Shown piece by piece: positions 25,392 through 34,563 of a stretch of 64,000 nucleotides of DNA; position 1 is the stretch's first letter; each line of letters opens with the position of its first letter. The DNA is taken from contig CAVPBX010000011.1 in the NCBI GenBank assembly GCA_963702305.1, positions 62,001-126,000 of the forward strand, written 5' to 3'. Made by a program: the position numbers and the translations under genes. The notes below the pieces were generated by a model, which searched no databases, was not told where the DNA came from, and saw only the letters and a program-made list of their open reading frames with translations. The DNA is from PALSA-693 sp963702305. Its GTDB lineage: Bacteria > Actinomycetota > Acidimicrobiia > Acidimicrobiales > Palsa-688.

Positions 25392-28154
25392 TCAGTTGAC
25401 CGGTTGGTTGAGCGGTACCGTTTCGGACGGTACGTCCGCCAAGGCATCGGGGCCGTTTGCTTCGGTGTCGGCCCGGAAGCGGGCGGTCCCCAAGTACGCG
25501 TCGATAACCGCCTGATTGGATCGGACCTCGCTGGGGCTTCCGGCCCCGATGACCTGACCAAAGTCCAGGGCGTACACGCGATCGCAGGTGCGCAGCACCA
25601 TGTCGACGTTGTGCTCGATGAGCAGCACTCCGACCCCGGACTCTTGGGCCAAGCGGCGGATGGAGTCCGAGAGGCCGCGCGCCGCCACCTCCGAGAGGCC
25701 TGCGGCCGGTTCGTCCAGGAGCAGGATGGAGTGGCCACCCGCCACCGCTCGGGCCACCGCCAGCAGCCGTCGTTGCGCGTAGCTGAGTTGGCGGGCCGGG
25801 GTCGAAAGCTGATCGATGAGCCCGAAGTCGGAGAGCGCCTTGCGGGCGCGGGAGGTGAGACGGTCCCGGCCGGGCCAACCGAGATTGGTGAGGTAGCCGA
25901 ACAGGTCGCGGCTGTCGCTGGCCGCTTGCACGTTCTCCAGCACGGTCAGGTCGTCAAACAGCTCGAGCGACTGGAAGGATCGGGCGATGCCGGCCTGGGC
26001 CCGGCGCTTGGGGCTCCAACCATCGATGCGCGCCCCGTCAAGCGTGATGGCCCCCGCGGCCGGCGTCACAAAACCGGTGATCGCATCAATGGCGGTGGTC
26101 TTACCCGCTCCGTTCGGGCCGATGAGGCCGACCACCTCGCCCGGGTGGACTTCCACCGTCAGATCGCTGAGCGCCGTCGTCCCACCGAAACGAACCGTGA
26201 GATGCTCGACCCGCAGCGTCTTCGGGGGCACCCGGTCGGCGCCCTCCACCACCGCCGCCAGCGGATCCCGCCGGGATCTCGAGGGAAGCCGTTGTCGCAG
26301 CGCATCGAGCCACCACGCACTCATACGTCGGTTGAGTACCGCCAACCCGTCAGGCGACAAGGTCAAGATGTACAGCACCCCGAGGCCGCTGGCGAGGGCC
26401 AGGTAGGTGGCCACGTTGGACCCGATGAAGGAGAAGATCTGCTGGCCCAGGGTGGCGGGCTGGAAACCGCTGGCGATCATCGGGCCGCCGAGATGGCCGA
26501 CACCCCCCAGCACTGAAGCTTGCAGGTAGGTGATGGACTGAATCGAGACGAACTGGGTGTAGTCGAGGGCCGGGTTGCGGAAGGTCAGCAGGATGCCCCC
26601 GAGCGCGGCAATCATCCCGCCGAGCACAAAGGCGTAGAGCTTTGCTCCCACGACCGAGACGCCGAGGGCGGCGGCGGCTCTCTCGTTGGTACGCACCGCG
26701 ATCAGGCGGCGCCCCACTCGGCCTCGGCGCAAGTTGGCCACCGCCAAGCCGACCAGCACCAGCAGGATCAGGGCCAGGGTGGCGTACCGCTTGGGGTAGA
26801 ACAGACCGCTGACGTGGATGCCGAAGAAGGTCGGATCGTTGGCCTGATATCCGATGATCCCGCCCGTGTACCGGGTGTTGCCGAATACGGCCGCCTCCAA
26901 GGTCACCGCCAGGCCGAGCGTGACGATCCCCAAGTTGACGCCGCGGGTGCGCACACCGGCCAAACCGGTGATCAAGCCGAGGGGGATGATGGCCAGCATC
27001 CCGCCGAGCATGGCCAGCGGCAAGGGGAAGCCCTGCCGGTCGTAGAGCCAGCCGGCCACCAGAGCGCCCAGGCCGGCCAGGCCGACCTGGGTGAGTGACA
27101 ACTGGCCGGCGTAGCCGGTCACCACCACGAACGACATCAAGATGATGGTGACGATCAACTGCACCTGTATGGCTGCCACCCAGGTGGCAGGGAACAGGAA
27201 CCATACGCAAATCAGGGCGGCCACCGTTCCGGTCACGATCAGGCCGGGGGGTATACGGCCGCTGCCGAGGCTCGGCATCCGCCCGAAGCGTTCCTCTCGG
27301 CCGACCGTCGCCTTGCTCCGGGCGATCAGGACGACAGTGACCAGGATGAACGGGATGGCGGTGGCTGCACCCGGAGTGCTGATGTAACGGGTCACCTCCG
27401 ACTGGGCCATGCCGATGGCCAAGCCCGCCAGCATGGTGACGGGGAACGACGAGAACCTCCCAATCACCGCCGCCGCGAGGATCGGGATCACGATCAGGGT
27501 CAGGGTGCCGCTGTCGAGGCTGGTGATCGGAGCCAGGAGGATGGCCGAGAGGCCGCCCAGCGCCGCTCCGATCGCCCAGTTGGCGGCCGCGATCACGTTG
27601 GGGGACACGGCCAACGCGGCCGCCATGCGCGGGTTCTCCGCCACCGCCGTGGTGGCCACCCCGAACGTTGTGAACTTGTAGATCGCCCACAGCACCCCGG
27701 TCAGGATCACGACCATCACGAAGATCCAGATGCGGTCCGCGCCGATGGCCGCCCCAAAGATCTTGACGGTTTCGGTCGGCAACATCGGCCGCATGACCCG
27801 GGGGAGATAACCGTATTTGAGTGACGCCACGGCGTCGAGAACGACCAGCAGGGCCAAGGTCGACACCATCTTGGCCAGCGGTGACGCGTCGACCATGCGC
27901 CGCATCACCAGCCCGTAGTAGAGAACTCCAAGGAGTGCCGACGCCAACAGTCCGGCCGCCAGCGCCACTGCTGTCGGAGCATGGTCGAGGGTTCGGATCT
28001 CATAGTAGACGTAGGCCCCGACCATGCCCATGGCGCCCTGGGCGAAGTTGACGACCCCCGACCCCCGGTGCACCAGGACCAACCCGATGGCCGCCAGCGC
28101 GTACAGGCCACCCGCGCCCAACCCGAGCGCCGCGAATCGGAATGCTTCGGTCAC
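25392..28154 (-). CDS. LivH-LivM-LivG triple-fusion ABC importer protein
   Basis: A 920-residue polypeptide joining three normally separate importer subunits. A LivH-type permease (residues about 1-280, GGLYALAAIGLVLVHRG) is followed by a LivM-type permease (about 300-620, VVTGYAGQLSLTQVG and VGRRLIAVRTNERAAAALG) and a LivG-type ATPase (about 645-890). The ATPase has Walker A GPNGAGKTT, Walker B ILLLDEPAAGL and H-loop LLIEHNVD, but its signature is LSYAQ rather than LSYGQ. With LivF it supplies both ATPases of one transporter. It lies 30 bases after the binding protein gene. A paralogous fusion is encoded at 29629-32340. Confidence 0.93.
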   Translation of the reverse strand: MTEAFRFAALGLGAGGLYALAAIGLVLVHRGSGVVNFAQGAMGMVGAYVYYEIRTLDHAPTAVALAAGLLASALLGVLYYGLVMRRMVDASPLAKMVSTLALLVVLDAVASLKYGYLPRVMRPMLPTETVKIFGAAIGADRIWIFVMVVILTGVLWAIYKFTTFGVATTAVAENPRMAAALAVSPNVIAAANWAIGAALGGLSAILLAPITSLDSGTLTLIVIPILAAAVIGRFSSFPVTMLAGLAIGMAQSEVTRYISTPGAATAIPFILVTVVLIARSKATVGREERFGRMPSLGSGRIPPGLIVTGTVAALICVWFLFPATWVAAIQVQLIVTIILMSFVVVTGYAGQLSLTQVGLAGLGALVAGWLYDRQGFPLPLAMLGGMLAIIPLGLITGLAGVRTRGVNLGIVTLGLAVTLEAAVFGNTRYTGGIIGYQANDPTFFGIHVSGLFYPKRYATLALILLVLVGLAVANLRRGRVGRRLIAVRTNERAAAALGVSVVGAKLYAFVLGGMIAALGGILLTFRNPALDYTQFVSIQSITYLQASVLGGVGHLGGPMIASGFQPATLGQQIFSFIGSNVATYLALASGLGVLYILTLSPDGLAVLNRRMSAWWLDALRQRLPSRSRRDPLAAVVEGADRVPPKTLRVEHLTVRFGGTTALSDLTVEVHPGEVVGLIGPNGAGKTTAIDAITGFVTPAAGAITLDGARIDGWSPKRRAQAGIARSFQSLELFDDLTVLENVQAASDSRDLFGYLTNLGWPGRDRLTSRARKALSDFGLIDQLSTPARQLSYAQRRLLAVARAVAGGHSILLLDEPAAGLSEVAARGLSDSIRRLAQESGVGVLLIEHNVDMVLRTCDRVYALDFGQVIGAGSPSEVRSNQAVIDAYLGTARFRADTEANGPDALADVPSETVPLNQPVN

Positions 28155-28184
28155 GTGGTGTCGTCCCCCCGGGGGTGGTGAGCC

Positions 28185-29393
28185 TTACAGAGCCGGCGCG
28201 AGGTCGTAGAAGCCACCCAGCGCGACCGACTTGCCATTCTCGATCTGGTAGTTGATGGCGTAGTGGTTGAACAAGCGGGCGAAGGCGGGGTTCGCGATCG
28301 GGACGGCGGAGAACGGCGGTATGACACCGTCGGTGCTGGCGTTGCGGAGGCCATTGAGGGCGGCCAGGAGTGAGGAGGCGGTCACCGGACCTTTCACGCT
28401 CGGCAGGGCATCCTCGATCAGTTTGGCCCCGATCCAGGCGATCACCGCCAGCTCGGTCACCGGGGCCTTCGGGTCGATCGCCGCCATGTCGGCCTTGACC
28501 TGGGCAATGCCGGCAGCAGGATCATCGCCGGTGCGGACCGAGTTGATACTGATCGCCCCATTCAGCGCCGAGCCGAGGGTGGAAAGAATCTGGCTGAGGA
28601 AGATGGCGGACACCGCGGCCACTCGGATCTTCTTCCCGCTCTGGTTGATAGCGGTCACAGCCTGGACGATCTGGGTGGGCACCACGCTCAAGGCGATGCA
28701 ATCCACGCCGGCGCCCGTGAGCTTGGCGACCGCGGGGGCCAGATCGGGAGCATTGGCCGCGATGGCTGCTCTGGCTGCTTCCTGGAGCCCCTTGCTGGCC
28801 GCCCCGCTCTTGATGGCATTGGCCAGGAAGTCGGTGCCGTCGAGATACAGGGTTCCGAACTTGTGGCAGCCCGCCTCCGCCATGCCAATCCCGATCCCGT
28901 AGTACTGGGGTATGCCGTTGGAAATGGAGAACGCGGTGGAGGAGACCGCGGTGTCGTCGGTGTCACCGATCGTCGGGATCCCCGCCTTCGTCAGGATGGC
29001 CTGGCTCTGACCGATATTGCTGAAACCGAGGATCACGGCCGACACCTTGTCCTGGACGGCCGTCACCTCGCAGGCGTCAGCGGCGCCGGCCGAGCTCTTG
29101 GTGTCGCAGGGTATGACGGTGATATTCGGATTGTTGCGAAACAGCCCCTTCGCCGCGGGAACCACCTCAGGAGTGGTGTAGGCCAATCCGCTACTGGTGA
29201 AGTCCCCGGCGACCATCACCTTGAACGGGGCCGAACTCGACCCGGTGGTTCCCGCGCCGGTGGTACCCGAGCCGGAGGCCAACGTGGTCGAGGATCCCCC
29301 CGACGCGGCGTTCTTCGACGACCCGCAGGCGGCCACCAATGCAGTCGCCGCCACACCGGCGACAAGGCACCGCCCCAGCCTCGATCGGCTCAT
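28185..29393 (-). CDS. livK: Lipoprotein substrate-binding protein of the Liv-type importer
   Basis: A 402-residue extracellular binding protein. The N-terminus has Arg residues, a hydrophobic stretch and the lipobox VAAC with the acylated Cys at 23, followed by a Ser/Gly/Thr linker of about 40 residues. The mature part looks like a type-I periplasmic binding fold (VSAVILGFSNIGQSQAILTKAGIP; KFGTLYLDGTDFLANA), although the opening strand (FKVMVAGDFTSSG) differs from classical LivK. ATG 29393 gives a sensible signal peptide; an upstream start would add 12 residues in front of it. It is the only binding protein for two permease fusions in the window. Confidence 0.88.
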   Translation of the reverse strand: MSRSRLGRCLVAGVAATALVAACGSSKNAASGGSSTTLASGSGTTGAGTTGSSSAPFKVMVAGDFTSSGLAYTTPEVVPAAKGLFRNNPNITVIPCDTKSSAGAADACEVTAVQDKVSAVILGFSNIGQSQAILTKAGIPTIGDTDDTAVSSTAFSISNGIPQYYGIGIGMAEAGCHKFGTLYLDGTDFLANAIKSGAASKGLQEAARAAIAANAPDLAPAVAKLTGAGVDCIALSVVPTQIVQAVTAINQSGKKIRVAAVSAIFLSQILSTLGSALNGAISINSVRTGDDPAAGIAQVKADMAAIDPKAPVTELAVIAWIGAKLIEDALPSVKGPVTASSLLAALNGLRNASTDGVIPPFSAVPIANPAFARLFNHYAINYQIENGKSVALGGFYDLAPAL

Positions 29394-29628
29394 TCCAACC
29401 CCCCGTTGTCGAGGTGGGAGACGCCCCACCGTGCCGCCGGAAACTAACAGGACCTGACATATCTGTCAACGGCGTCGGCGCGTCCTGCGGAGGCAAGTCT
29501 TGGCGTATCCGGCCAAATTGTGACCGGCCCGGCCGGCGTCAATCCCGCCAAAATCGTCCGTGGATCGACACCCGGCTCAGGATGTGAATGAATTCTCTTC
29601 TCAAACCCTTTCCTGACATTCTGCGGGC
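29394..29628. other. Intergenic region upstream of the binding-protein gene
   Basis: These 235 bases separate the second LivHMG fusion from the binding-protein gene on the same strand. They are more AT-rich than the surroundings (for instance 29583-29620) and hold the dyad described separately. A promoter for the livK-LivHMG-livF-hydrolase unit is expected here. No gene is seen. Confidence 0.5.
29455..29468. promoter_or_regulatory. Dyad TGACATATCTGTCA, possible operator for the importer operon
   Basis: A 5-bp inverted repeat TGACA/TGTCA with a 4-base centre lies about 62 bases upstream of the livK start. The position suits an operator overlapping a promoter. No regulator gene is adjacent, so the cognate protein is unknown. 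Confidence 0.4.
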
Positions 29629-32340
29629 CTACCGCCGCAAGCGGCGCCGGACGCCCCCCGACGAGTTCTCCAGGGAAGCCCCGAGATAGGCCTTGACGAC
29701 CCGACGGTCGGATCGGATCTCGTCGGGAGTGCCGTGGGCGATCAGTTGCCCAAAGTCGAGCACGTAGATGCGGTCGCACGTCCGCATCACCATGTCGACG
29801 TTGTGCTCGACGAGCAGGACGGCCGTCTCCCGCTCCACCGCCAACCGACGGATCGAATCCCCCAACCGCTGTGTCTGATTTCCGTCCAGTCCAGCGGCTG
29901 GTTCGTCGAGCAGAAGGACCGGCTGCCCGCAGGCGGCGGCCCGGGCGACGGCCAGGATACGCCGTTCGGCAAAGGTCAGATCCGCCACCTTCGCGGACAG
30001 GAGGTGCGACAGGCCGAAGTCATCGATGGCGCCCGCCGCGGCGTCCGTCAACTCGCCGTGGCCCGGCCAGGCCAGATCCGTCAGATAAGCGTGCCAGTCC
30101 CTGCGGTCGCAGGCCGCCAGGAAATTTTCGACGACCGTCAGGTCATCGAACAGCTCGAGCGACTGGAACGAACGGGCGACACCGCCTCGCGCCCGCCGGC
30201 TCGGGTCCGAGGGACGCACCGGTACCCCCCCGACAAGGATCGAGCCGGCGGCCGGGGACACGAATCCGGTCACGGCTTCGATCGCGGTGCTCTTCCCCGC
30301 GCCGTTCGGCCCGATGAGCCCGACCACCTCGGAGGGCTTGACGTCCATCGACAGACCGTCAAGCGCCACCACCCCACCGAAACGGACGGTGAGGTTGCGG
30401 ACCTCGAGTGCTTTCGGAATGAACACGTGGCCGGGATCCGAGCGGCGCCTACCGGGCGACAGGGGCAGTGGCGATGGGCGGACGCGGCGCCGGTCCCGCC
30501 ACTCCTGGGTACGGTCCCGGACCGCGACGGTCAAGCCGTCCGGGGCCACGCTCAACATCAGCAGCACGCCGATACCCGCCACGACGGACGTCACGGTCGC
30601 CACATCGCTGCCTGTGAACGAAAGCAGATGTTGGCTGAGGGTGCCTGGTTGGAGGGTGGCGCCGACCGGGGCTCCGGCAACGGTGCCGACACCGCCGATG
30701 ACCGCGTTCTGCAGCGTGGTGATCGAATCCGTCGAAGGAAATTCGAAGCTCGGGACCGTTTGCTGAAACGTCAGTAGCACGCCTCCTAGTCCGGCGATCG
30801 CGCCCCCGAGGCAGAGGGCGTACGTCTTGGCGCCGCGCACCGAGATACCCAGGGCCGCCGCGGCTCGCTCATTGGTGCGGACGGCAATCAGCCGGCGTCC
30901 AACCCGGCCTCGGCGGACGTTGGCCACCGCCAGGCCGGCGGCGACGAGGACGAGGACAGCCACGGTCGTGTAGCCGGCCGGATGAGCGGCCGGCGACACG
31001 TCGACCCCGAGCACCGTCAGGTGCTGCGAGGAAATGCCGAAGAACGGGCGAAGAAATGTCCCGTTCCCGTACACGATGGCTTCGACGGAGATGGCGAAGC
31101 CGAGCGTGATGATGGCCAGGTTGACCCCACGAGTTCGGGCCCCCAGGCGACCGACCAGCAACCCGATGGGCACCGTCGCCAGCATCCCGCCGACCAGGGC
31201 CAGGTCAAACGTCCAATGCAGATGGATCATGCACCATCCCGCCCCCATACCTCCGATGCCGGCAAAGGCCATCTGGGCCAGCGAGACCTGTCCGGCGTAG
31301 CCCGTGACCACCACGAAGGAGAGGAGGATGATGGCGTAGATCACCTGCAGCTGCACCGCGATCCGCCACGACGGGCCAAACAGCCACCAGGTGCACAGCA
31401 GCGTGCCCGCCACCGCGAGCAACACCACACGGGGTCGGATCTGACCGCTGCCAAGGGCCGGCAGACGGCCGGAGCGCTCACCCCGACTCGTTACGCCGGC
31501 CCCCCGGACCAGCAGCACGACCGTGACCATCAGGAACGGCAGCGCCGTTCCCCAGCCCGGTGTCTCGACGTAGTAGGTGACGAGAGACTGACCGATACCG
31601 ATCACCAGACCGGTGATGGTCGTGATGGGAAACGAGGAGAAACGGCCGACGACCGCCGCGGCCAGCACCGGGATCACCAGCAGCGTGATGTTGTCGCTGC
31701 CGAGCCCGGTGATGGGGACCAGGAAGACGACCGCGATTCCGGCCAAGGCCCCGCCAACGGCCCAGTTGACCGCCGCCACCAAATCGGGTGACACGGTCAG
31801 CGCCGCGGCCGCACTTGGGTTCTCTGCTACCGCGCTCGTAGCCACGCCGAAGGTCGTGAACCGGTAGATGGCCCATAGCAAGGTGGTGAGGACGATGACG
31901 ATCCCGAAGATGCAGATGCGGTCCGCGCCGACAGCCGTGCCGAAGATATACACCGGACCGATCGGCAGCATCGACGGCACCAGCTTGGGCAGCACCCCGT
32001 AGTGCAGATCGGCGATGCCTTGCAGGACGACGAGCAACGCGAGCGTCGCCACGATCTTGGCGAGGGTGGAAGCCTGCCGCATCCGGCGCATGACAAGGAG
32101 ATGAAAGGCCGCGCCCAGCGCCGCCGACGCGGCGACGGCGATGAGCAGGGCGACAAGCGAGGGGGCGTGCCACCCCACCCGGACGTCGTAGTAGACGTAG
32201 CCGCCGGCCAATCCCAAGGCTGCTTGCGCGAAGTTGACAACTCCAGAGCCCCGGTAGACGAGCACCAGTCCGATAGCGGCCAGGGCGTAGAGACCGCCGG
32301 AACCCAGGCCCAGCAGCGAGAACCTGAAGATGTCGCTCAC
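29629..32340 (-). CDS. Second LivH-LivM-LivG triple-fusion ABC importer protein
   Basis: A 903-residue paralogue of the fusion at 25392-28154, with the same order: LivH permease (GGLYALAAIGLVLVYRG), LivM permease (VVTGYAGQVSLAQMA, VGRRLIAVRTNERAAAALG) and LivG ATPase (Walker A GPNGAGKST, Walker B VLLLDEPAAGL, H-loop LLVEHNVD). The signature motif is more eroded, LTFAE in place of LSYGQ. No binding protein or LivF lies beside it, so it may share those of the neighbouring operon. The GTG start at 32340 has no strong ribosome site. It lies 64 bases after the amidohydrolase gene on the same strand. Confidence 0.92.
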   Translation of the reverse strand: MSDIFRFSLLGLGSGGLYALAAIGLVLVYRGSGVVNFAQAALGLAGGYVYYDVRVGWHAPSLVALLIAVAASAALGAAFHLLVMRRMRQASTLAKIVATLALLVVLQGIADLHYGVLPKLVPSMLPIGPVYIFGTAVGADRICIFGIVIVLTTLLWAIYRFTTFGVATSAVAENPSAAAALTVSPDLVAAVNWAVGGALAGIAVVFLVPITGLGSDNITLLVIPVLAAAVVGRFSSFPITTITGLVIGIGQSLVTYYVETPGWGTALPFLMVTVVLLVRGAGVTSRGERSGRLPALGSGQIRPRVVLLAVAGTLLCTWWLFGPSWRIAVQLQVIYAIILLSFVVVTGYAGQVSLAQMAFAGIGGMGAGWCMIHLHWTFDLALVGGMLATVPIGLLVGRLGARTRGVNLAIITLGFAISVEAIVYGNGTFLRPFFGISSQHLTVLGVDVSPAAHPAGYTTVAVLVLVAAGLAVANVRRGRVGRRLIAVRTNERAAAALGISVRGAKTYALCLGGAIAGLGGVLLTFQQTVPSFEFPSTDSITTLQNAVIGGVGTVAGAPVGATLQPGTLSQHLLSFTGSDVATVTSVVAGIGVLLMLSVAPDGLTVAVRDRTQEWRDRRRVRPSPLPLSPGRRRSDPGHVFIPKALEVRNLTVRFGGVVALDGLSMDVKPSEVVGLIGPNGAGKSTAIEAVTGFVSPAAGSILVGGVPVRPSDPSRRARGGVARSFQSLELFDDLTVVENFLAACDRRDWHAYLTDLAWPGHGELTDAAAGAIDDFGLSHLLSAKVADLTFAERRILAVARAAACGQPVLLLDEPAAGLDGNQTQRLGDSIRRLAVERETAVLLVEHNVDMVMRTCDRIYVLDFGQLIAHGTPDEIRSDRRVVKAYLGASLENSSGGVRRRLRR

Positions 32341-32404
32341 GGCTCGGTCGTCACCGAGTGCCGTGGCCTCGAACCCGCAGAGTTAGTGGGGCGCCGTTGA
32401 CCGG

Positions 32405-33772
32405 TCAGCCGACCGACGCCGCGGCCGAGGCGCCGGCGAGGTCCGGCTTGACAATCGCCTCGAGTTCGTCCTCGAACACCGGATCGGCCGATCGCAGATA
32501 CCCGGCTCGGCGGTGGAAGTGCCGCACCAACTCGTCGGGCACGTGGTGCTCCCCGAGGATGTCGGCCGCGGCGGGTCCGATGCGCTCGGCCACCTCGCCG
32601 AGATGGCTGGCCGGCAGACGGTAGAAGCGCATGGCGTTGCCGCCGAGGATGTCGCGCAATTCATTCTCCGGGACGTCGCCGAAGGCGTGTCGCAACCAAT
32701 CGAGGGTGTTCGGCCAGAGGCCCTCCCAGTGGGGGAAGTCCTGACCGAAGCCGAATTGCTGGAGGCCGATCTCGGCCCGCATCTCGACCTCGGCGCGATG
32801 GGGGGAAGAGGGCACCACGAGGACATGTTCGGCGTAGTACTCACGCGGCGTGCGCCGGCACGGGGGTCGCAGCTCGGCGAAGGCGTGCTCGAGGAACTCG
32901 AACGTGGCGGGAACCCAGTCGGCCCGGATCTCCGTGAGCGCGACTCGGAGACCGGGGTGCCGGTCGAAGACGCCACCGGCCATCAGCATCCACATCGGGC
33001 GCCGAGGCTGCTGGAGGAAGGTGCGTATGGGAGACCCCCGCTCCTGCATCATTTTGTGGATCATCTCGAAGTCGTGCCCACCGGTGGTCTCCCCGTCGCC
33101 CATCATGTGGACGCTCTGCTGGGTGGTGACCTGTTGCTCACCGTTCCAGCCGGCGTGGGTGGTGAGCACCAGCCCGAGTTCCTCGCAGGCCGACCAGAAG
33201 GGCTCGAAGTACGGGTCGTACAGGGGTGGGAGCGAGGCGTCGGCGGTGTTGTTGGGCGGCGTGACGGATACGAAGCCGTGGGCGGCGCACCATTCCAGCT
33301 CGGCGATCGTCTCCTCCAGGTCGAGGCAGGGGCCGGCCTCGGCGACGCCGAAGGCTCGCCCGTCGCATTCGCTCATGAAATCCGCCAGCCACCGGTGGTA
33401 GGCCCGGGCGCCAGCGGCTCGCACGTCGGGCGGGCGCGGCGCATTGGCTGGGCTGAAGAACGGGAGAGAGGCCACCTGAGTGCCCGGGATGAGGATCTCT
33501 CCGGCGACCCCCTCGGCGTCCATCTGGGCCATGCGGATCTTCGGGTGCGACGCCCCAAACTCGCCGCCGCCCCGGACGAGTCCCCGCTCGTCGAACATCG
33601 GAACGGTAAGCCGGGGCGGACGGGCGGGCGTCGCCCGACCGTTGACGTATTGCACGCTCTCCCGGATCAGATCATCGACGAGGATCCGGTACTCCGCCTC
33701 GAGGTATCCGATGATGTCCGGGATCATGGGCGTGACGTGACCGTCGCCGGAGATGATGGTGATGCGCTTCAT
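32405..33772 (-). CDS. Amidohydrolase (ACMSD-like metal-dependent hydrolase)
   Basis: A 455-residue amidohydrolase-2 family protein, longer than the one at 3668. The N-terminal metal motif is SGDGHVTP (Gly where others have Asp). VLTTHAGWNG supplies a His and FGQDFPHWEG the Asp/His pair; the family end motif LGGNAMRFYRL is intact. Such proteins act as hydrolases or decarboxylases in degradation of cyclic compounds. A G-rich ribosome site (GGGGGG) precedes the ATG. It heads the minus-strand transporter region, hinting that it acts on the imported substrate. About 45 C-terminal residues extend beyond the usual end. Confidence 0.88.
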   Translation of the reverse strand: MKRITIISGDGHVTPMIPDIIGYLEAEYRILVDDLIRESVQYVNGRATPARPPRLTVPMFDERGLVRGGGEFGASHPKIRMAQMDAEGVAGEILIPGTQVASLPFFSPANAPRPPDVRAAGARAYHRWLADFMSECDGRAFGVAEAGPCLDLEETIAELEWCAAHGFVSVTPPNNTADASLPPLYDPYFEPFWSACEELGLVLTTHAGWNGEQQVTTQQSVHMMGDGETTGGHDFEMIHKMMQERGSPIRTFLQQPRRPMWMLMAGGVFDRHPGLRVALTEIRADWVPATFEFLEHAFAELRPPCRRTPREYYAEHVLVVPSSPHRAEVEMRAEIGLQQFGFGQDFPHWEGLWPNTLDWLRHAFGDVPENELRDILGGNAMRFYRLPASHLGEVAERIGPAAADILGEHHVPDELVRHFHRRAGYLRSADPVFEDELEAIVKPDLAGASAAASVG

Positions 33773-33914
33773 GAGAACCCCCCCTGGTCGTCTCGACGCC
33801 AGATTGAAGATGGCGGAGGCGAGCTGCCAGACTGGCGACCCCGGACCTCCTCACGCCTATTAAACTACGTTGACGGCGTCAGGGGAAGGGCTCGACGACG
33901 ATAGGGAGAACCTC

Positions 33915-34466
33915 GTGTCGCACCTCGGTGTTTGGACGCCGGCCACGCTCGAGGAGCGTATCGATCGCCTCGAGTCCCTCGCTTCGATTCGTCAGCTCGC
34001 CTCTCGCTACGCCGTAGCCCTCGACTCCCGAAACATCGACGACCTGGTCGCCCTCTTCGTCCCCGACGTCAGGGTGGGTCGGACCGGCGAGGGCCGCGCG
34101 GCACTCAAACAGTGGTTTACCGAGCTGATGCGAGGCCCACGGACGACGGTCCACTTCGTCGGCAATCACACGGTCGACTTCGATGATCCCGAGCACGCGA
34201 CCGGGATCGTGTACTGCCACGACGAGCTGGAGCGACCCACCACAGGCTTGTGGGAGTACGGCAAGCTCCAATATTGGGACACCTACGTCCGCCTCGAAGG
34301 CGAATGGCTCTTCCACCGCCGGCGGTTTCACCGGTGGTACATCGTCGATGCGCTGGAGCGACCTTCACCGGGAGCGGGCACCGGGGCGGACACCGACCCG
34401 CTGACGACCCACCTGGTGCCGGACGCTTTCCCGAGCTGGGGCGCCTTCTGGGACACCGCCCGTTGA
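33915..34466 (+). CDS. SnoaL-like (NTF2-fold) protein
   Basis: A 183-residue protein of the SnoaL/NTF2 alpha-beta barrel type. The first helix and hallmark run as LASIRQLASRYAVALDSRNIDD, then VALFVPDV, HFVGNHTVDFDD and WLFHRRRFHRWYI. Members are small dehydratases, isomerases or cyclases acting on ring substrates such as steroids and polyketides. No catalytic residue can be named with confidence, although the Asp/His pattern of this branch is partly present. GTG 33915 with GGGAG upstream is chosen over a TTG at 33870. It diverges from the amidohydrolase and precedes an isochorismatase-fold gene on the same strand. Confidence 0.78.
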   Translation: MSHLGVWTPATLEERIDRLESLASIRQLASRYAVALDSRNIDDLVALFVPDVRVGRTGEGRAALKQWFTELMRGPRTTVHFVGNHTVDFDDPEHATGIVYCHDELERPTTGLWEYGKLQYWDTYVRLEGEWLFHRRRFHRWYIVDALERPSPGAGTGADTDPLTTHLVPDAFPSWGAFWDTAR

Positions 34467-34521
34467 TGACCAGCGCGCACACCGAGGCGTCCCACCGTGG
34501 CGCCACGCGCGTACCCGACCG

Positions 34522-34527
34522 ATAGCC
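34522..34527 (+). promoter_or_regulatory. Possible -10 element (TAGCCT) before the isochorismatase-fold gene
   Basis: TAGCCT fits TAnnnT and lies 36 bases before the ATG at 34564. No good -35 is seen. It would let this gene and the SDR downstream be transcribed apart from the SnoaL-like gene. Confidence 0.3.
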
Positions 34528-34563
34528 TGGCTCGAACCCGAGCTCCGCGAGAAAGCCCCTATC

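Noticed and set aside
23548..25515. A 655-codon plus-strand frame antisense to the hydrolase and LivF genes
   Set aside because: It is a GC-driven shadow; the minus strand has Walker motifs and a hydrolase elbow.
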